A DNA stretch of 18,071 nt from Methanobacteriota archaeon (GCA_003695745.1 RFHW01000033.1:1-18071); one strand, 5' to 3'; counted from the first letter of the stretch, positions 7,391 to 13,503 are shown. Notes: a model not told the origin generated them from the sequence alone. Translations and numbers: made by a program.

Positions 7391-7638
7391 TTTCCCAAAT
7401 CAGACCCAAATCGCACCACCCTTTTACCTCGCTGTACGCGTTATTACGCTACAGCTCGGCAAAAGCGCGGCCGGGAAAACCACCTTTTTAACCTCGCTCT
7501 AATTCCAAATGGAATGCACGAGCTCCGGTGAAATCGGGTTTCTTTTCCAGCAGGTTTTCCTTCCATGTGAAATGGCTTGCAACGGTGTCGAGCGACCGAA
7601 AGCGAGATGATAATCGAAGCTTGAGGGAGGGTGACAAG
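7391..7638. other. Non-coding gap with hairpin and degenerate repeats
   Basis: No convincing gene lies here; the open frames cross the tRNA gene and have no family features. Visible structure includes a degenerate direct repeat, ACCACC(C/T)TTTTA(A)CCTCGCT, at 7415-7433 and 7479-7498. There is also a near-perfect hairpin at 7431-7455 and a short inverted repeat ATTCC/GGAAT at 7502-7515. The tRNA transcript would run out into this region on the minus strand. A small RNA or a regulatory zone is possible but unproven. Confidence 0.5.
7431..7455. repeat. Inverted repeat, ten paired bases with one bulge
   Basis: GCTGTA-C-GCGT, then TATT, then ACGC-TACAGC. Ten bases pair on each arm, with a single bulged C and a four-base loop. 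It sits inside the non-coding gap downstream of the tRNA and upstream of the PCYCGC promoter. It has no U-run after it on either strand, so it is more like a structured RNA or protein site than a terminator. Confidence 0.6.
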
Positions 7639-7758
7639 TGGGCCCGGAGGGATTTGAACCCACGACCACCTGGTTTCTCCCAACGGTTCGCAATTCTTTT
7701 GGTGTTTGCTCACCCTTTGTTATGAGCCAGGCGCTCTGCCAGGCTGAGCTACGGGCCC
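7639..7758 (-). tRNA. tRNA with CAU anticodon, containing a 46-base intron (tRNA-Ile2 or elongator tRNA-Met)
   Basis: On the minus strand the gene starts at 7758 with acceptor GGGCCCG, which pairs perfectly with CGGGCCC ending at 7640; the discriminator is A (7639). The D-arm GCTC/GAGC, the anticodon stem CCTGG/CCAGG, the loop CTCATAA once spliced, and the T-loop TTCAAAT are all present. The T-stem has one U50-U64 mismatch. CCA is not encoded. The mature length is 74 bases. The anticodon CAU allows elongator Met or Ile2, whose C34 becomes agmatidine. The G1-C72 start excludes a typical archaeal initiator. The GGGCCCG acceptor resembles archaeal Ile2 as I remember it, whereas elongator Met genes are the more common intron carriers, so identity stays open. 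Confidence 0.93.
7675..7720 (-). other. tRNA intron, 46 bases, between positions 37 and 38
   Basis: The split lies at the canonical archaeal site, one base 3' of the anticodon. A bulge-helix-bulge can be drawn: exon C32-U33-C34 pairs with GAG at intron positions -5 to -3, with an A35/G mismatch as the fourth pair. Three-base bulges flank both cut sites, and an inner helix CAA/TTG continues into GG/CC after one mismatch. Splicing by the archaeal tRNA endonuclease is expected. Confidence 0.85.
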
Positions 7759-7790
7759 TTACGTTTTTGCTGTTCCTCTTCTCTTGGGTA

Positions 7791-7804
7791 TTAAATATAT
7801 TTTT
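7791..7804 (-). promoter_or_regulatory. Box A/TATA element for the tRNA gene
   Basis: Minus-strand AAAAATATATTTAA, centred about 39 bases upstream of the tRNA 5' end. It would give a short 5' leader of about a dozen bases for RNase P to remove. Confidence 0.65.
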
Positions 7805-7813
7805 CCCAAGGGG

Positions 7814-9208
7814 TTATTGTTCTATGAATTCCCGGTGCAGGGCCTGCGCCGCTTTTTTCGAGTCTTTTTCTGATACCACGAAGGATATGTTCACCTCTGA
7901 TGAGCCCTGCGCTATCATGAGGACGTTGACACCGGCCTTTGCCACAGCGGTGAAGACCCTTGCGGCAACGCCTTTTGTCCCTTTCATCCCTGCTCCTATG
8001 ACTGCGATGATCGCCACATCCTTGTTGTATTCCACCTTTCGAACGACCCCTGTGTGTTTGAATCTCTCCTCTATGGAGCTCACCGCCTTTTTGAGGTCTC
8101 TTCTTTCGATGACAAAGGATATGTTCACCTCTGATGAGCCCTGTGATATCATGAGGATGTTAACCCCCTCCTCTGCAAGGGCTGTGAAGGATTTGGCTGC
8201 CACACCGGGCACCCCTATCATGCCCACTCCTGAGATGGTGACGAGGGCGACCTTTTCCATGACGCTCACCGCCTTCACAACCTCCTCTGTCTTTTCCTGT
8301 TCATTGACTATGAGGGTGCCGCTGTGGGCCGGGTTGAAGGTGTTTTTCACCCGAACAGGCACGCCCCTCTCCATCGCCGGCTCGATGCTCTTTGGATGGA
8401 GCACCTTGGCGCCGAAGAAGGCGAGCTCCATGGCCTCAATATAGGATATGACGGGGATGGTCTTTGCCTCTTTTACGAGTCTTGGGTCTGTTGTCATGAT
8501 CCCGTCCACATCCGTCCATATCCATACCTCGTCGGCGTCTATGGCGGCGCCCAGGATGGAGGCTGTGTAGTCGGAGCCGCCTCTTCCAAGGGTTGTTATC
8601 CTGCCTTCCAGGTCGCCTGCGATGAAGCCTGTGACCACGGCTACGGTGTCTTTCAATAGGGGCTGGATCTTTTCTCTGACGCCTTTCACCGTGTGTTCCA
8701 TGAGGGGGGTGGCCCTTTCAAAATTGGAGTCTGTGATGATCCCTGCCTCAACACCTGTGAACCACGCTGACTTTATGCCGCGGGATTTCAGGGCGCCGCA
8801 GACGATGGGCGCGGACATCCGCTCTCCAAAGGATATCACATAGGCGTGGGAGCGGGGTGTGAGCTCGCCCACATATCCTATGCCGATCAGGACCTTTTCA
8901 AGCTCTACAGAGGCCATCTCCAGCTCTATCATAACAGGCTCAAGCTCCTCTCCGTCTATGACCTCCTTGGCGATGGTCCTGTGTCTTTCAAGGAGCTCGC
9001 CGATAAAATCCTTTATCTCCTCCTCTGAAACCTCGCCTAGGGACACCTTTTTTGCTGTGTCCACCAGAAGGTCGGTGACGCCTGAGAGGGCTGACACCAC
9101 CACCACGATCTCATTGCCAGCCCGGTTTGACTCTATGATCTTGCACACATTGGAGATGCGCTGTCCATCCCCGAGGGAGGTGCCACCGAACTTCATCACA
9201 AGCCTCAT
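7814..9208 (-). CDS. lysC: Aspartate kinase with two C-terminal ACT domains
   Basis: Catalyses ATP-dependent phosphorylation of L-aspartate, the first step toward lysine, threonine and methionine. The 464-residue product has the amino-acid kinase fold at about residues 1-290. Visible motifs are K6-FGGTS, the SALSGVTD segment, ITTLGRGGSDYTA (substrate and nucleotide site), WTDVDGI-TTDPR, and GAKVLHP-S-EPA. Two ACT modules follow at about residues 318-390 and 397-460. Each contains GV-A--FTA-A--GVN-LMI-QGSSEVNISFV, which is characteristic of allosteric amino-acid binding. The two ACT copies are strikingly alike, down to the DNA. The gene appears leaderless, since the TATA box is centred about 28 bases before the ATG. 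It is divergent from the small membrane gene at 9267. Confidence 0.96.
   Translation of the reverse strand: MRLVMKFGGTSLGDGQRISNVCKIIESNRAGNEIVVVVSALSGVTDLLVDTAKKVSLGEVSEEEIKDFIGELLERHRTIAKEVIDGEELEPVMIELEMASVELEKVLIGIGYVGELTPRSHAYVISFGERMSAPIVCGALKSRGIKSAWFTGVEAGIITDSNFERATPLMEHTVKGVREKIQPLLKDTVAVVTGFIAGDLEGRITTLGRGGSDYTASILGAAIDADEVWIWTDVDGIMTTDPRLVKEAKTIPVISYIEAMELAFFGAKVLHPKSIEPAMERGVPVRVKNTFNPAHSGTLIVNEQEKTEEVVKAVSVMEKVALVTISGVGMIGVPGVAAKSFTALAEEGVNILMISQGSSEVNISFVIERRDLKKAVSSIEERFKHTGVVRKVEYNKDVAIIAVIGAGMKGTKGVAARVFTAVAKAGVNVLMIAQGSSEVNISFVVSEKDSKKAAQALHREFIEQ
7881..8143. repeat. 29-base perfect direct repeat inside the ACT-coding region
   Basis: Bases 7881-7909 and 8115-8143 are identical over 29 positions; both begin AAGGATATGTTCACC and end GAGCCCTG. 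Similarity continues beyond, through TATCATGAGGA. They encode the QGSSEVNISFV cores of the two ACT domains. Confidence 0.9.
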
Positions 9209-9230
9209 ACAAGGCCAATTTCCCCTATCT

Positions 9231-9241
9231 GGATATAAACC
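9231..9241. promoter_or_regulatory. Shared divergent TATA element between aspartate kinase and the 67-residue membrane gene
   Basis: GGATATAAACC on the plus strand reads GGTTTATATCC on the minus strand, so it is a plausible box A in both directions. The minus-strand ATG (9208) lies about 28 bases from its centre, which implies a leaderless aspartate kinase mRNA. The plus-strand ATG (9267) lies about 31 bases away, which implies a nearly leaderless mRNA there too. Confidence 0.6.
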
Positions 9242-9266
9242 TTTTTAATCTCCCTTGTAGATTTTA

Positions 9267-9470
9267 ATGGTGATGACAGGGCGGGATATTGTGCTCCTTG
9301 CAGACCTTGCGGTGGATCTCCTTGCCGTTGCCGGTTTCCTCTATCTCCTCCGCCAGGGATATTTCACGAACATCGGTGGAGAGTCCCTGAACAGGATCTT
9401 TCTGGAGGTGGGTGTTGTTGGGCTGGTGCTGATGGGGATCACGGTGTATCTTCTTCTGAGGAAAGAGTGA
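9267..9470 (+). CDS. Small two-helix membrane protein
   Basis: A 67-residue protein with hydrophobic segments at about residues 8-27 and 43-64. The loop between them carries G-Y-F-T-N-I-G-G-E-S-L-N-R, and the protein ends in a short RKE tail. No family is recognised. The first ATG at 9267 and a second at 9273 are both possible. The first lies closest to the expected transcription start from the shared TATA element, with essentially no leader. It is followed by a separate promoter and a receiver-domain protein on the same strand, so a link to signalling is possible but rests on proximity only. Confidence 0.7.
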   Translation: MVMTGRDIVLLADLAVDLLAVAGFLYLLRQGYFTNIGGESLNRIFLEVGVVGLVLMGITVYLLLRKE

Positions 9471-9478
9471 TGGGGGAA

Positions 9479-9490
9479 AGATATAAAAAG
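9479..9490 (+). promoter_or_regulatory. Box A/TATA element for the response regulator
   Basis: AGATATAAAAAG. The predicted transcription start is near 9511, which leaves about 30 bases of leader before the ATG at 9543. The receiver gene can therefore be expressed independently of the membrane gene before it. Confidence 0.65.
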
Positions 9491-9542
9491 CAGTGTGTAT
9501 CGATTCTATCCCTATATTCAGGATTCTGGACGGGCTGTTCCG

Positions 9543-9914
9543 ATGAAGAGGATAATGGTCGTGGACGATGAGGAGGATATCAGGGCCATTGTGAGCAAGA
9601 TGCTTGAGAAGGAGGGCTATGAGGTGACTGCCGTTGAGTCGGGGCAGAAGTGCCTTGACCTTTTGAAGGCCGGTGAGCGCCCGGATCTCATTCTCCTTGA
9701 TGTGATGATGCCGGGGATGGACGGGTGGGAGACGTGCAGGGCCATCAGGGACAACAGGGAGACGAAGGACCTCCTTGTTTCCATGCTCACCGTGCGGGCT
9801 GAGGATGAGGACAAGATGAAGAGCATGGGCTATGCCGCTGCCAACTGGCATATCTCAAAGCCCATCGAGAAGCACAGGTTCATTAAGACTGTGAAATGGC
9901 TCCTTGATGAATAA
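9543..9914 (+). CDS. Stand-alone CheY-like response regulator (receiver domain only)
   Basis: A 123-residue single receiver domain that accepts phosphate from a histidine kinase. The phosphorylation pocket is complete: D8 and D9 (VVDDEED), phospho-acceptor D53 in LILLDVMMPGMDG, T83 as the switch Thr/Ser, and K106 in ISKP. There is no output domain, so it should act through protein contact, as CheY does. The ATG at 9543 is preferred over an in-frame start at 9495: the sequence from MKRIMVVDD is the normal receiver N-terminus, and the upstream start lies before the predicted transcription start. No kinase gene is in the window. It is convergent with the Roadblock cluster. Confidence 0.93.
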   Translation: MKRIMVVDDEEDIRAIVSKMLEKEGYEVTAVESGQKCLDLLKAGERPDLILLDVMMPGMDGWETCRAIRDNRETKDLLVSMLTVRAEDEDKMKSMGYAAANWHISKPIEKHRFIKTVKWLLDE

Positions 9915-9930
9915 AACCGGGTTTTCCTGA

Positions 9931-9938
9931 CACTGCTT
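9931..9938 (+). terminator. T-run terminator-like site after the response regulator
   Basis: A run of seven Ts (CTTTTTTTG) lies about 17 bases after the stop codon with no strong hairpin. This is the usual archaeal type of T-tract termination signal. Confidence 0.4.
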
Positions 9939-9976
9939 TTTTTGAAAAGAAGGCGGAGAATATAAAAAGAAAAGAT

Positions 9977-9992
9977 GGGGGTTTTTGCCCCC
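9977..9992 (-). terminator. Hairpin plus T-rich tract ending the Roadblock cluster
   Basis: GGGGG-TTTTTG-CCCCC forms a strong GC stem touching the stop codon of the last gene. On the minus strand it is followed by ATCTTTTCTTTTTATA. This is a convincing terminator for the cluster and may insulate it from the convergent response-regulator gene. Confidence 0.65.
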
Positions 9993-10405
9993 TATTTCTT
10001 GGGTCTCAGCACGTTGTACATGTAGAGGTATGTGATGCCGATGGCAAGGCCTGAGAGACCTTCTAGCATCTCCTTGAACTCGTGGAGACCGCCCTTGGGC
10101 AGGGAAAGCGCCCTTTCATTGACGCCTATGAACTTCCAGAGGAATATGATGAAGAAGGATATCATGAACCCCAGGAAGCCCTTTTCCAGCGCCCCGCCTT
10201 TGGACATGGTCATGAGGCCGTAGGAGAAGTACAGGAGGAAGGCCGATGCGAACATCCATATGGCGTCCTCGCCCATCCTGTAGTTGCCGATGACCGACTC
10301 TCCAGCCCCGCTCTGGGTGTAGAGCATCCATGCCCATGCGAGGAGAAGTATGGGCGCTATTGTTCCCGCTATCGTCCAGATGTTGCTGCCTGATTCCTCT
10401 GCCAT
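9992..10405 (-). CDS. Four-helix membrane protein, last gene of the Roadblock cluster
   Basis: A 137-residue protein with hydrophobic segments at about residues 9-29, 47-67, 73-95 and 113-133, many Trp/Tyr/Phe residues, and an RPKK tail likely on the cytoplasmic face. A hydrophilic loop around residues 96-112 (NERALSLPKGGLHEFKE) separates helices 3 and 4. I do not recognise a family; it resembles the multi-helix membrane parts of sensors more than a transporter, which is only an impression. The start ATG follows the stop of the 95-residue membrane gene with no intervening base (TAG|ATG), so the two should be translationally coupled and may form one complex. Confidence 0.75.
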   Translation of the reverse strand: MAEESGSNIWTIAGTIAPILLLAWAWMLYTQSGAGESVIGNYRMGEDAIWMFASAFLLYFSYGLMTMSKGGALEKGFLGFMISFFIIFLWKFIGVNERALSLPKGGLHEFKEMLEGLSGLAIGITYLYMYNVLRPKK

Positions 10406-10693
10406 CTAAACCACCATCGCCTTCGTAGTCACATAGTAGTCCAGGAAGCCTTTGGTCATCACAAAGGCTGCCAGAGCCCCCAGGATGTATCTGATGGCCT
10501 GCAGCTGCAGGCTGGCGTCGTATCCCGGGACGAACTTCCATGTCACTCTCAGGAAGAAGAGCAGCGTCCCGAAGAAGATCCATGTCCACGCGCTCGTCGC
10601 CCCTTTAGCCAGTTCCCTGAACTGGTAGCTAAAGACGATGGCGACCAGCCATCCCACTATCTGGAAGACCTCTATCGGTTCCAACTCTACCAT
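10406..10693 (-). CDS. Small three-helix membrane protein
   Basis: A 95-residue protein with hydrophobic segments at about residues 8-24, 36-54 and 66-84. The first connecting loop is FRELAKGA, and a WKFVPG motif closes helix 2. No family is recognised. The SD GGAGGG lies six bases before the ATG at 10693, and the gene follows the upstream paralogue's stop by 13 bases, so it is in the same operon. Its WKF-x-x-G at the end of helix 2 is loosely echoed by LWKFIGV in the next protein, which hints that the pair may be related or assemble together; this is weak. Confidence 0.72.
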   Translation of the reverse strand: MVELEPIEVFQIVGWLVAIVFSYQFRELAKGATSAWTWIFFGTLLFFLRVTWKFVPGYDASLQLQAIRYILGALAAFVMTKGFLDYYVTTKAMVV

Positions 10694-10706
10694 AGAATCC
10701 CTCCTT

Positions 10707-11447
10707 TTATATTTTGTTCTCCTCCTTTATCTTGGCAATCTCGGTGAGCGTCTTCTCAGCCACCTTCCCACCTGCCGTGGACCCAACGGCATCCACCATC
10801 GCCGCCAGCACGTCCTCCAGCCCTGCCACGAGCTCATCTCTGGACAGCCCCTTTGCATTTTCCTTCAGGCGGGCCATGTCAGGCCTGCCGTCGCCTCCCA
10901 CTGACACGCCCTTCAGGAGGGCTGGATGCTTCCCTCTAACGCCCTCGATACGCTCTTCAAAGAGCTTTGCGGCCCCGGGGCCCAGGATGAAGGTGATCTT
11001 CTTGGCAGTGACCTCGTACATCCGCCCATAGACGTCAAGGATCCTCTCTGCCTCAGCGCTCTCTGCAGGAGGCGCCTCCTCCTTCTTCTCCTCAGCGGCC
11101 TTGGGCGCTTCAACGGCGGGCGCCGCCTTTATCTTTGAGACAGCCATGTTGGACATGAGCCTGAGGAGCGGGACGTTTATCGATTTTTCAGCGATCACCA
11201 CAAGGATCCTCTCACCAGCAGGTATGACGATGAGCTTTCCGTTCTCAGAGTCCACGGTCATCTTCTCAAGCTTCTTCGTGGCGCCTATCGCCTCCAGCAC
11301 ATGGTAGATCGTCTTTGACACGCGCGGCAGGGCGCCTCCCATGATCTCAGGCACGTCCTCGGCATCCACCCCTCCCTGCCCGCCAATGACAAATGAGCCG
11401 AGTATACCGCCCATGCTGCCTCTGAGCTCTTCCAGCGTGTCCTTCAT
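10707..11447 (-). CDS. Two-domain protein: Roadblock/LC7-like N-domain, Ala/Pro/Glu linker, unrecognised C-domain (copy 1)
   Basis: A 246-residue soluble protein. Residues 1-107 fit the Roadblock/LC7 pattern: a first helix (LEELRGSM), GILGSFVIGG-GG strands, a long middle helix (VSKTIYHVLEAIG), KMTV-S-NGKLIVIPA, ERILVVIAEK and a final N-PLLRLMSN helix. Residues about 108-131 are a low-complexity Ala/Pro/Glu/Lys linker. The remaining ~115 residues are a helix-rich domain with conserved I-GP-AA, G-PDM--LKENAK and a long C-terminal helix; I cannot name it. It is a tandem paralogue of the next gene upstream: the N-domains are identical at 69 of 107 aligned positions without gaps, but the C-domains at only about a third. 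An SD GGTGA precedes the ATG. Confidence 0.75.
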   Translation of the reverse strand: MKDTLEELRGSMGGILGSFVIGGQGGVDAEDVPEIMGGALPRVSKTIYHVLEAIGATKKLEKMTVDSENGKLIVIPAGERILVVIAEKSINVPLLRLMSNMAVSKIKAAPAVEAPKAAEEKKEEAPPAESAEAERILDVYGRMYEVTAKKITFILGPGAAKLFEERIEGVRGKHPALLKGVSVGGDGRPDMARLKENAKGLSRDELVAGLEDVLAAMVDAVGSTAGGKVAEKTLTEIAKIKEENKI

Positions 11448-11500
11448 AGCCTCACCCGATGCAAGACCTCTTTCCTGTACCTAAAACCACTATAGATGCA

Positions 11501-11514
11501 GGACTATAAAAACC
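11501..11514 (-). promoter_or_regulatory. Internal box A/TATA element before Roadblock-like copy 1
   Basis: Minus-strand GGTTTTTATAGTCC in the 75-base gap between the two paralogues. It predicts a start near 11481 and a leader of about 34 bases, so the downstream three genes may have their own promoter. Confidence 0.5.
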
Positions 11515-11522
11515 TTCCCCGC

Positions 11523-12236
11523 CTAAAGGTTCTCTTTGCTCCTTATCCTCTGGATCTCGTCCATGGCCTTCTGCTCCTGGATCGCCCCCGCCGTCTTCTT
11601 CACAGAATCCAGCATGGACAGGAGCAGCTCGTCAAAGGCATCGAGGAGCCTGTCCTTGTCAGAGATGTTCTTGGCATTCTCCCGTATCTTCATCATGTCA
11701 GGCTTGCCTGTAGAATGGAAGGTCACGCCTTCGAACACATCGGGATTGTTCTTCAGGACCTCTGCAGCCCCCTCGGCGAAGTGATGGGCCGATTTCGGCC
11801 CGATGATGTTTGCAAGACGTTTGGCAGCGGCTCCGAAGAGCTGGTCATAGACATCGCATACCCTGCCGGCGTCAAAGGCAGGCTTCTCCGGCTCTGCCTC
11901 CGGGGCTGGCGCCTCTTTTAGCTTGGATATGGCCATGTTGGACATGAGCTTGAAGAGCGGGAGGTTTATGGTCTTCTCAGCCACCACCACAAGGATCCTG
12001 CCATTGGCAGGGATGGCGATCAGCGTTGCCGACTCAGAGTCCACGGTCATCTTCTCAAAGGCCTTTGAGGCCTTTATGACATTTGTCACGTGGTGCAGGG
12101 TCTTTGACACCTTCTCCACAGCCCCTGCCATGATCTCTGGCACGTCCTTTGCAGCCACCTCACCCTTCTCTCCAATGACAAAGGAGCCTATGACCCCGCT
12201 TATGCTACCCTTTAGCTCTTCAAGTATCTCTTTCAT
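11523..12236 (-). CDS. Two-domain protein: Roadblock/LC7-like N-domain, short linker, unrecognised C-domain (copy 2)
   Basis: A 237-residue paralogue of the protein encoded just downstream. The N-domain (residues 1-107) contains GVIGSFVIGE-GEV, DVPEIMAGA, VSKTLHHVTNVI, EKMTVDSES, RILVVVAEKTIN and LMSNMAISKL. The linker (EAPAPEAEPEKPAFD) is shorter than in copy 1. The C-domain (about 115 residues) has DVYDQLF, IIGP-SA--F, a KNNPDVFEGV segment, GKPDMMKIRENAKNIS and a LLSMLDSVKKTAG helix. It could dimerise, or form a mixed dimer with copy 1 through the N-domain; this is inference. The ATG lies 21 bases after the stop of the membrane gene upstream, with only a weak SD-like GGAAGTCTGG. Confidence 0.75.
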   Translation of the reverse strand: MKEILEELKGSISGVIGSFVIGEKGEVAAKDVPEIMAGAVEKVSKTLHHVTNVIKASKAFEKMTVDSESATLIAIPANGRILVVVAEKTINLPLFKLMSNMAISKLKEAPAPEAEPEKPAFDAGRVCDVYDQLFGAAAKRLANIIGPKSAHHFAEGAAEVLKNNPDVFEGVTFHSTGKPDMMKIRENAKNISDKDRLLDAFDELLLSMLDSVKKTAGAIQEQKAMDEIQRIRSKENL

Positions 12237-12257
12237 TTCCAGACTTCCAAGACCTAT

Positions 12258-12542
12258 CTATTTTACCTTGTCCAGCTGTAGCTTCAGACCGAACGCAAGG
12301 GATGCAGACCCAAGCAGCATGAAGAGCAGCACTGCAAGGAGCTCCTGCCCCGGGGAGAGGACAGAGACAGCGCCGCCGGCGATGGCTCCCACAAAGAGCA
12401 TCACCACGCCGATGCCCACATACTGCCATACCTGCGCGAGCTCAGACCCTGTAAGGGCAGCTCTCAGCCCGTTTGCATAATAGGCCCCGATAGCGCTTGC
12501 AATCAGGGTCAGCACACCAAGCACGTTCGTTAAAACCGCCAT
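12258..12542 (-). CDS. Small three-helix membrane protein
   Basis: A 94-residue protein with hydrophobic segments at about residues 4-24, 40-60 and 66-86. It ends in a charged LKLQLDKVK tail. Gly and Ala are frequent within the helices (VGAIAGGAVSVL), which would allow close helix packing. No family is recognised. A near-ideal SD GGAGGT lies nine bases before the ATG, and a TATA element lies about 56 bases upstream. Its position between the DUF2226 gene and the two-domain paralogues suggests a membrane anchor for the cluster, by inference. Confidence 0.75.
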   Translation of the reverse strand: MAVLTNVLGVLTLIASAIGAYYANGLRAALTGSELAQVWQYVGIGVVMLFVGAIAGGAVSVLSPGQELLAVLLFMLLGSASLAFGLKLQLDKVK

Positions 12543-12590
12543 CCACGATTACCTCCTTCAAATTTTTTGTTCATTATTATTGGAACCTTG

Positions 12591-12604
12591 CCATTTATAA
12601 ACCT
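12591..12604 (-). promoter_or_regulatory. Box A/TATA element before the 94-residue membrane gene
   Basis: Minus-strand GGTTTATAAATGG, a close match to the archaeal box A. It lies in the 70-base gap after the DUF2226 gene, so the cluster may split into at least two transcripts. Confidence 0.6.
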
Positions 12605-12612
12605 TTGCGCAC

Positions 12613-13503
12613 CTATGAAGCCTCATTTATGGTCAATCCCTTTTCATAGGGGAAATTCAGCTTTTCCTTCATCGTGTCCTCAACAGTGGACCTGATCTTC
12701 TCCTCCAGCTCCTTGTTAAAGGGCTTGATGTAGACATCTATGTCGAAGCCCACGGAGTCCTCTGTCTTCGAGGAGCTGATGTAGAGGTCCAGCTCCTCCA
12801 GCTTCATCCTGTCCCTGAGCCGCTGCAGCAGCTCTCTTTTAAGCTCCTTTGAGGTCCTGTTTATCTCCTTTTCAGTGGGCAGCTTGAAGCTCTGCAGGAT
12901 GGCCTCGACAAAGTCGTCCTCAGGCTCTTTAAGGCCGAATTTCTTGAGAAGCTCCATCCTCTCCTTCCGCTTCTCCATTATGTCCTTTTCAACGGACCTT
13001 TCAGGTTCCGCCGCGGCCTGCGCCGGCTCAGAGGGCGCCGGCTCCTCAACCTGCGGAGGCCCGGCCGGCCTCTCTTCGGCAACGGTCCCAGCAGGCTCCT
13101 TAACGGCCTTCTCCTCTGCAGGCGCCTTCGCCTTCTCCTCCCGAGCATCCACAGCCTCCTTCTTCTCTGGCACAGACAGGAGGGTCTCGCCGTTCTCCTC
13201 GATGGACAGCTGGATCTGGAAGTCGCTGAATCTGTATATGTCCATGATCCCCTCGCGGGCCGACTCCTCCCTGATCTTCTTATAGGCCGCCGCGCTGAAG
13301 AGGCTCTCATCGCCCTGGAACTCGGCCCCAACCACCTCTCCATCCTTTATAAGGAGATAGCCGTCCTCAATCCCCTTCTTCCCCTCCACCGTCAGCCTGA
13401 GATAGCCGCTGAAACCCTCTGATGCAAGCTCTCCAAGGACAGAGTCCAGCGTTGCCTGCTTGGTAGATAAAAACCTGTAGGAAGTCCCCTTTGGAAGTCT
13501 CAT
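12613..13503 (-). CDS. DUF2226-type archaeal protein
   Basis: A 296-residue protein resembling the uncharacterised archaeal DUF2226 family. The N-terminal ~105 residues form a beta-rich module with the pattern GFSGYLRLTVEGKKGIEDGYLLIKDGEVVGAEF, similar in outline to PATAN/DUF4388 modules of signalling proteins. Residues about 115-175 are a disordered Ala/Glu/Pro/Lys linker. The C-terminal ~120 residues are charged and helical (MELLKKFGLKEPEDDFVEAILQSFKLP), then a conserved-looking strand pair (SVGFDIDVYIKPFNKELEEKI). There is no membrane segment. It starts 13 bases after the stop of the stand-alone Roadblock gene and is clearly co-transcribed with it. The family name is from memory and would need a profile search. 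Confidence 0.7.
   Translation of the reverse strand: MRLPKGTSYRFLSTKQATLDSVLGELASEGFSGYLRLTVEGKKGIEDGYLLIKDGEVVGAEFQGDESLFSAAAYKKIREESAREGIMDIYRFSDFQIQLSIEENGETLLSVPEKKEAVDAREEKAKAPAEEKAVKEPAGTVAEERPAGPPQVEEPAPSEPAQAAAEPERSVEKDIMEKRKERMELLKKFGLKEPEDDFVEAILQSFKLPTEKEINRTSKELKRELLQRLRDRMKLEELDLYISSSKTEDSVGFDIDVYIKPFNKELEEKIRSTVEDTMKEKLNFPYEKGLTINEAS

Noticed and set aside
7444..7713. Minus-strand frames of 64-89 codons around the tRNA
   Set aside because: They run through the tRNA T-arm and anticodon stem, and the apparent peptide pattern (VGSNPSGPT) is the usual translation of a tRNA 3' half.
7638..8444. A 268-codon plus-strand frame starting in the tRNA and crossing the aspartate kinase gene
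   Set aside because: It is antisense to the two conserved ACT domains and begins inside the tRNA sequence; no independent support.
9264..9851. A 195-codon minus-strand frame opposite the response regulator
   Set aside because: It overlaps the complete receiver gene and the small membrane gene, and shows a low-complexity His/Pro/Leu composition typical of a shadow frame.
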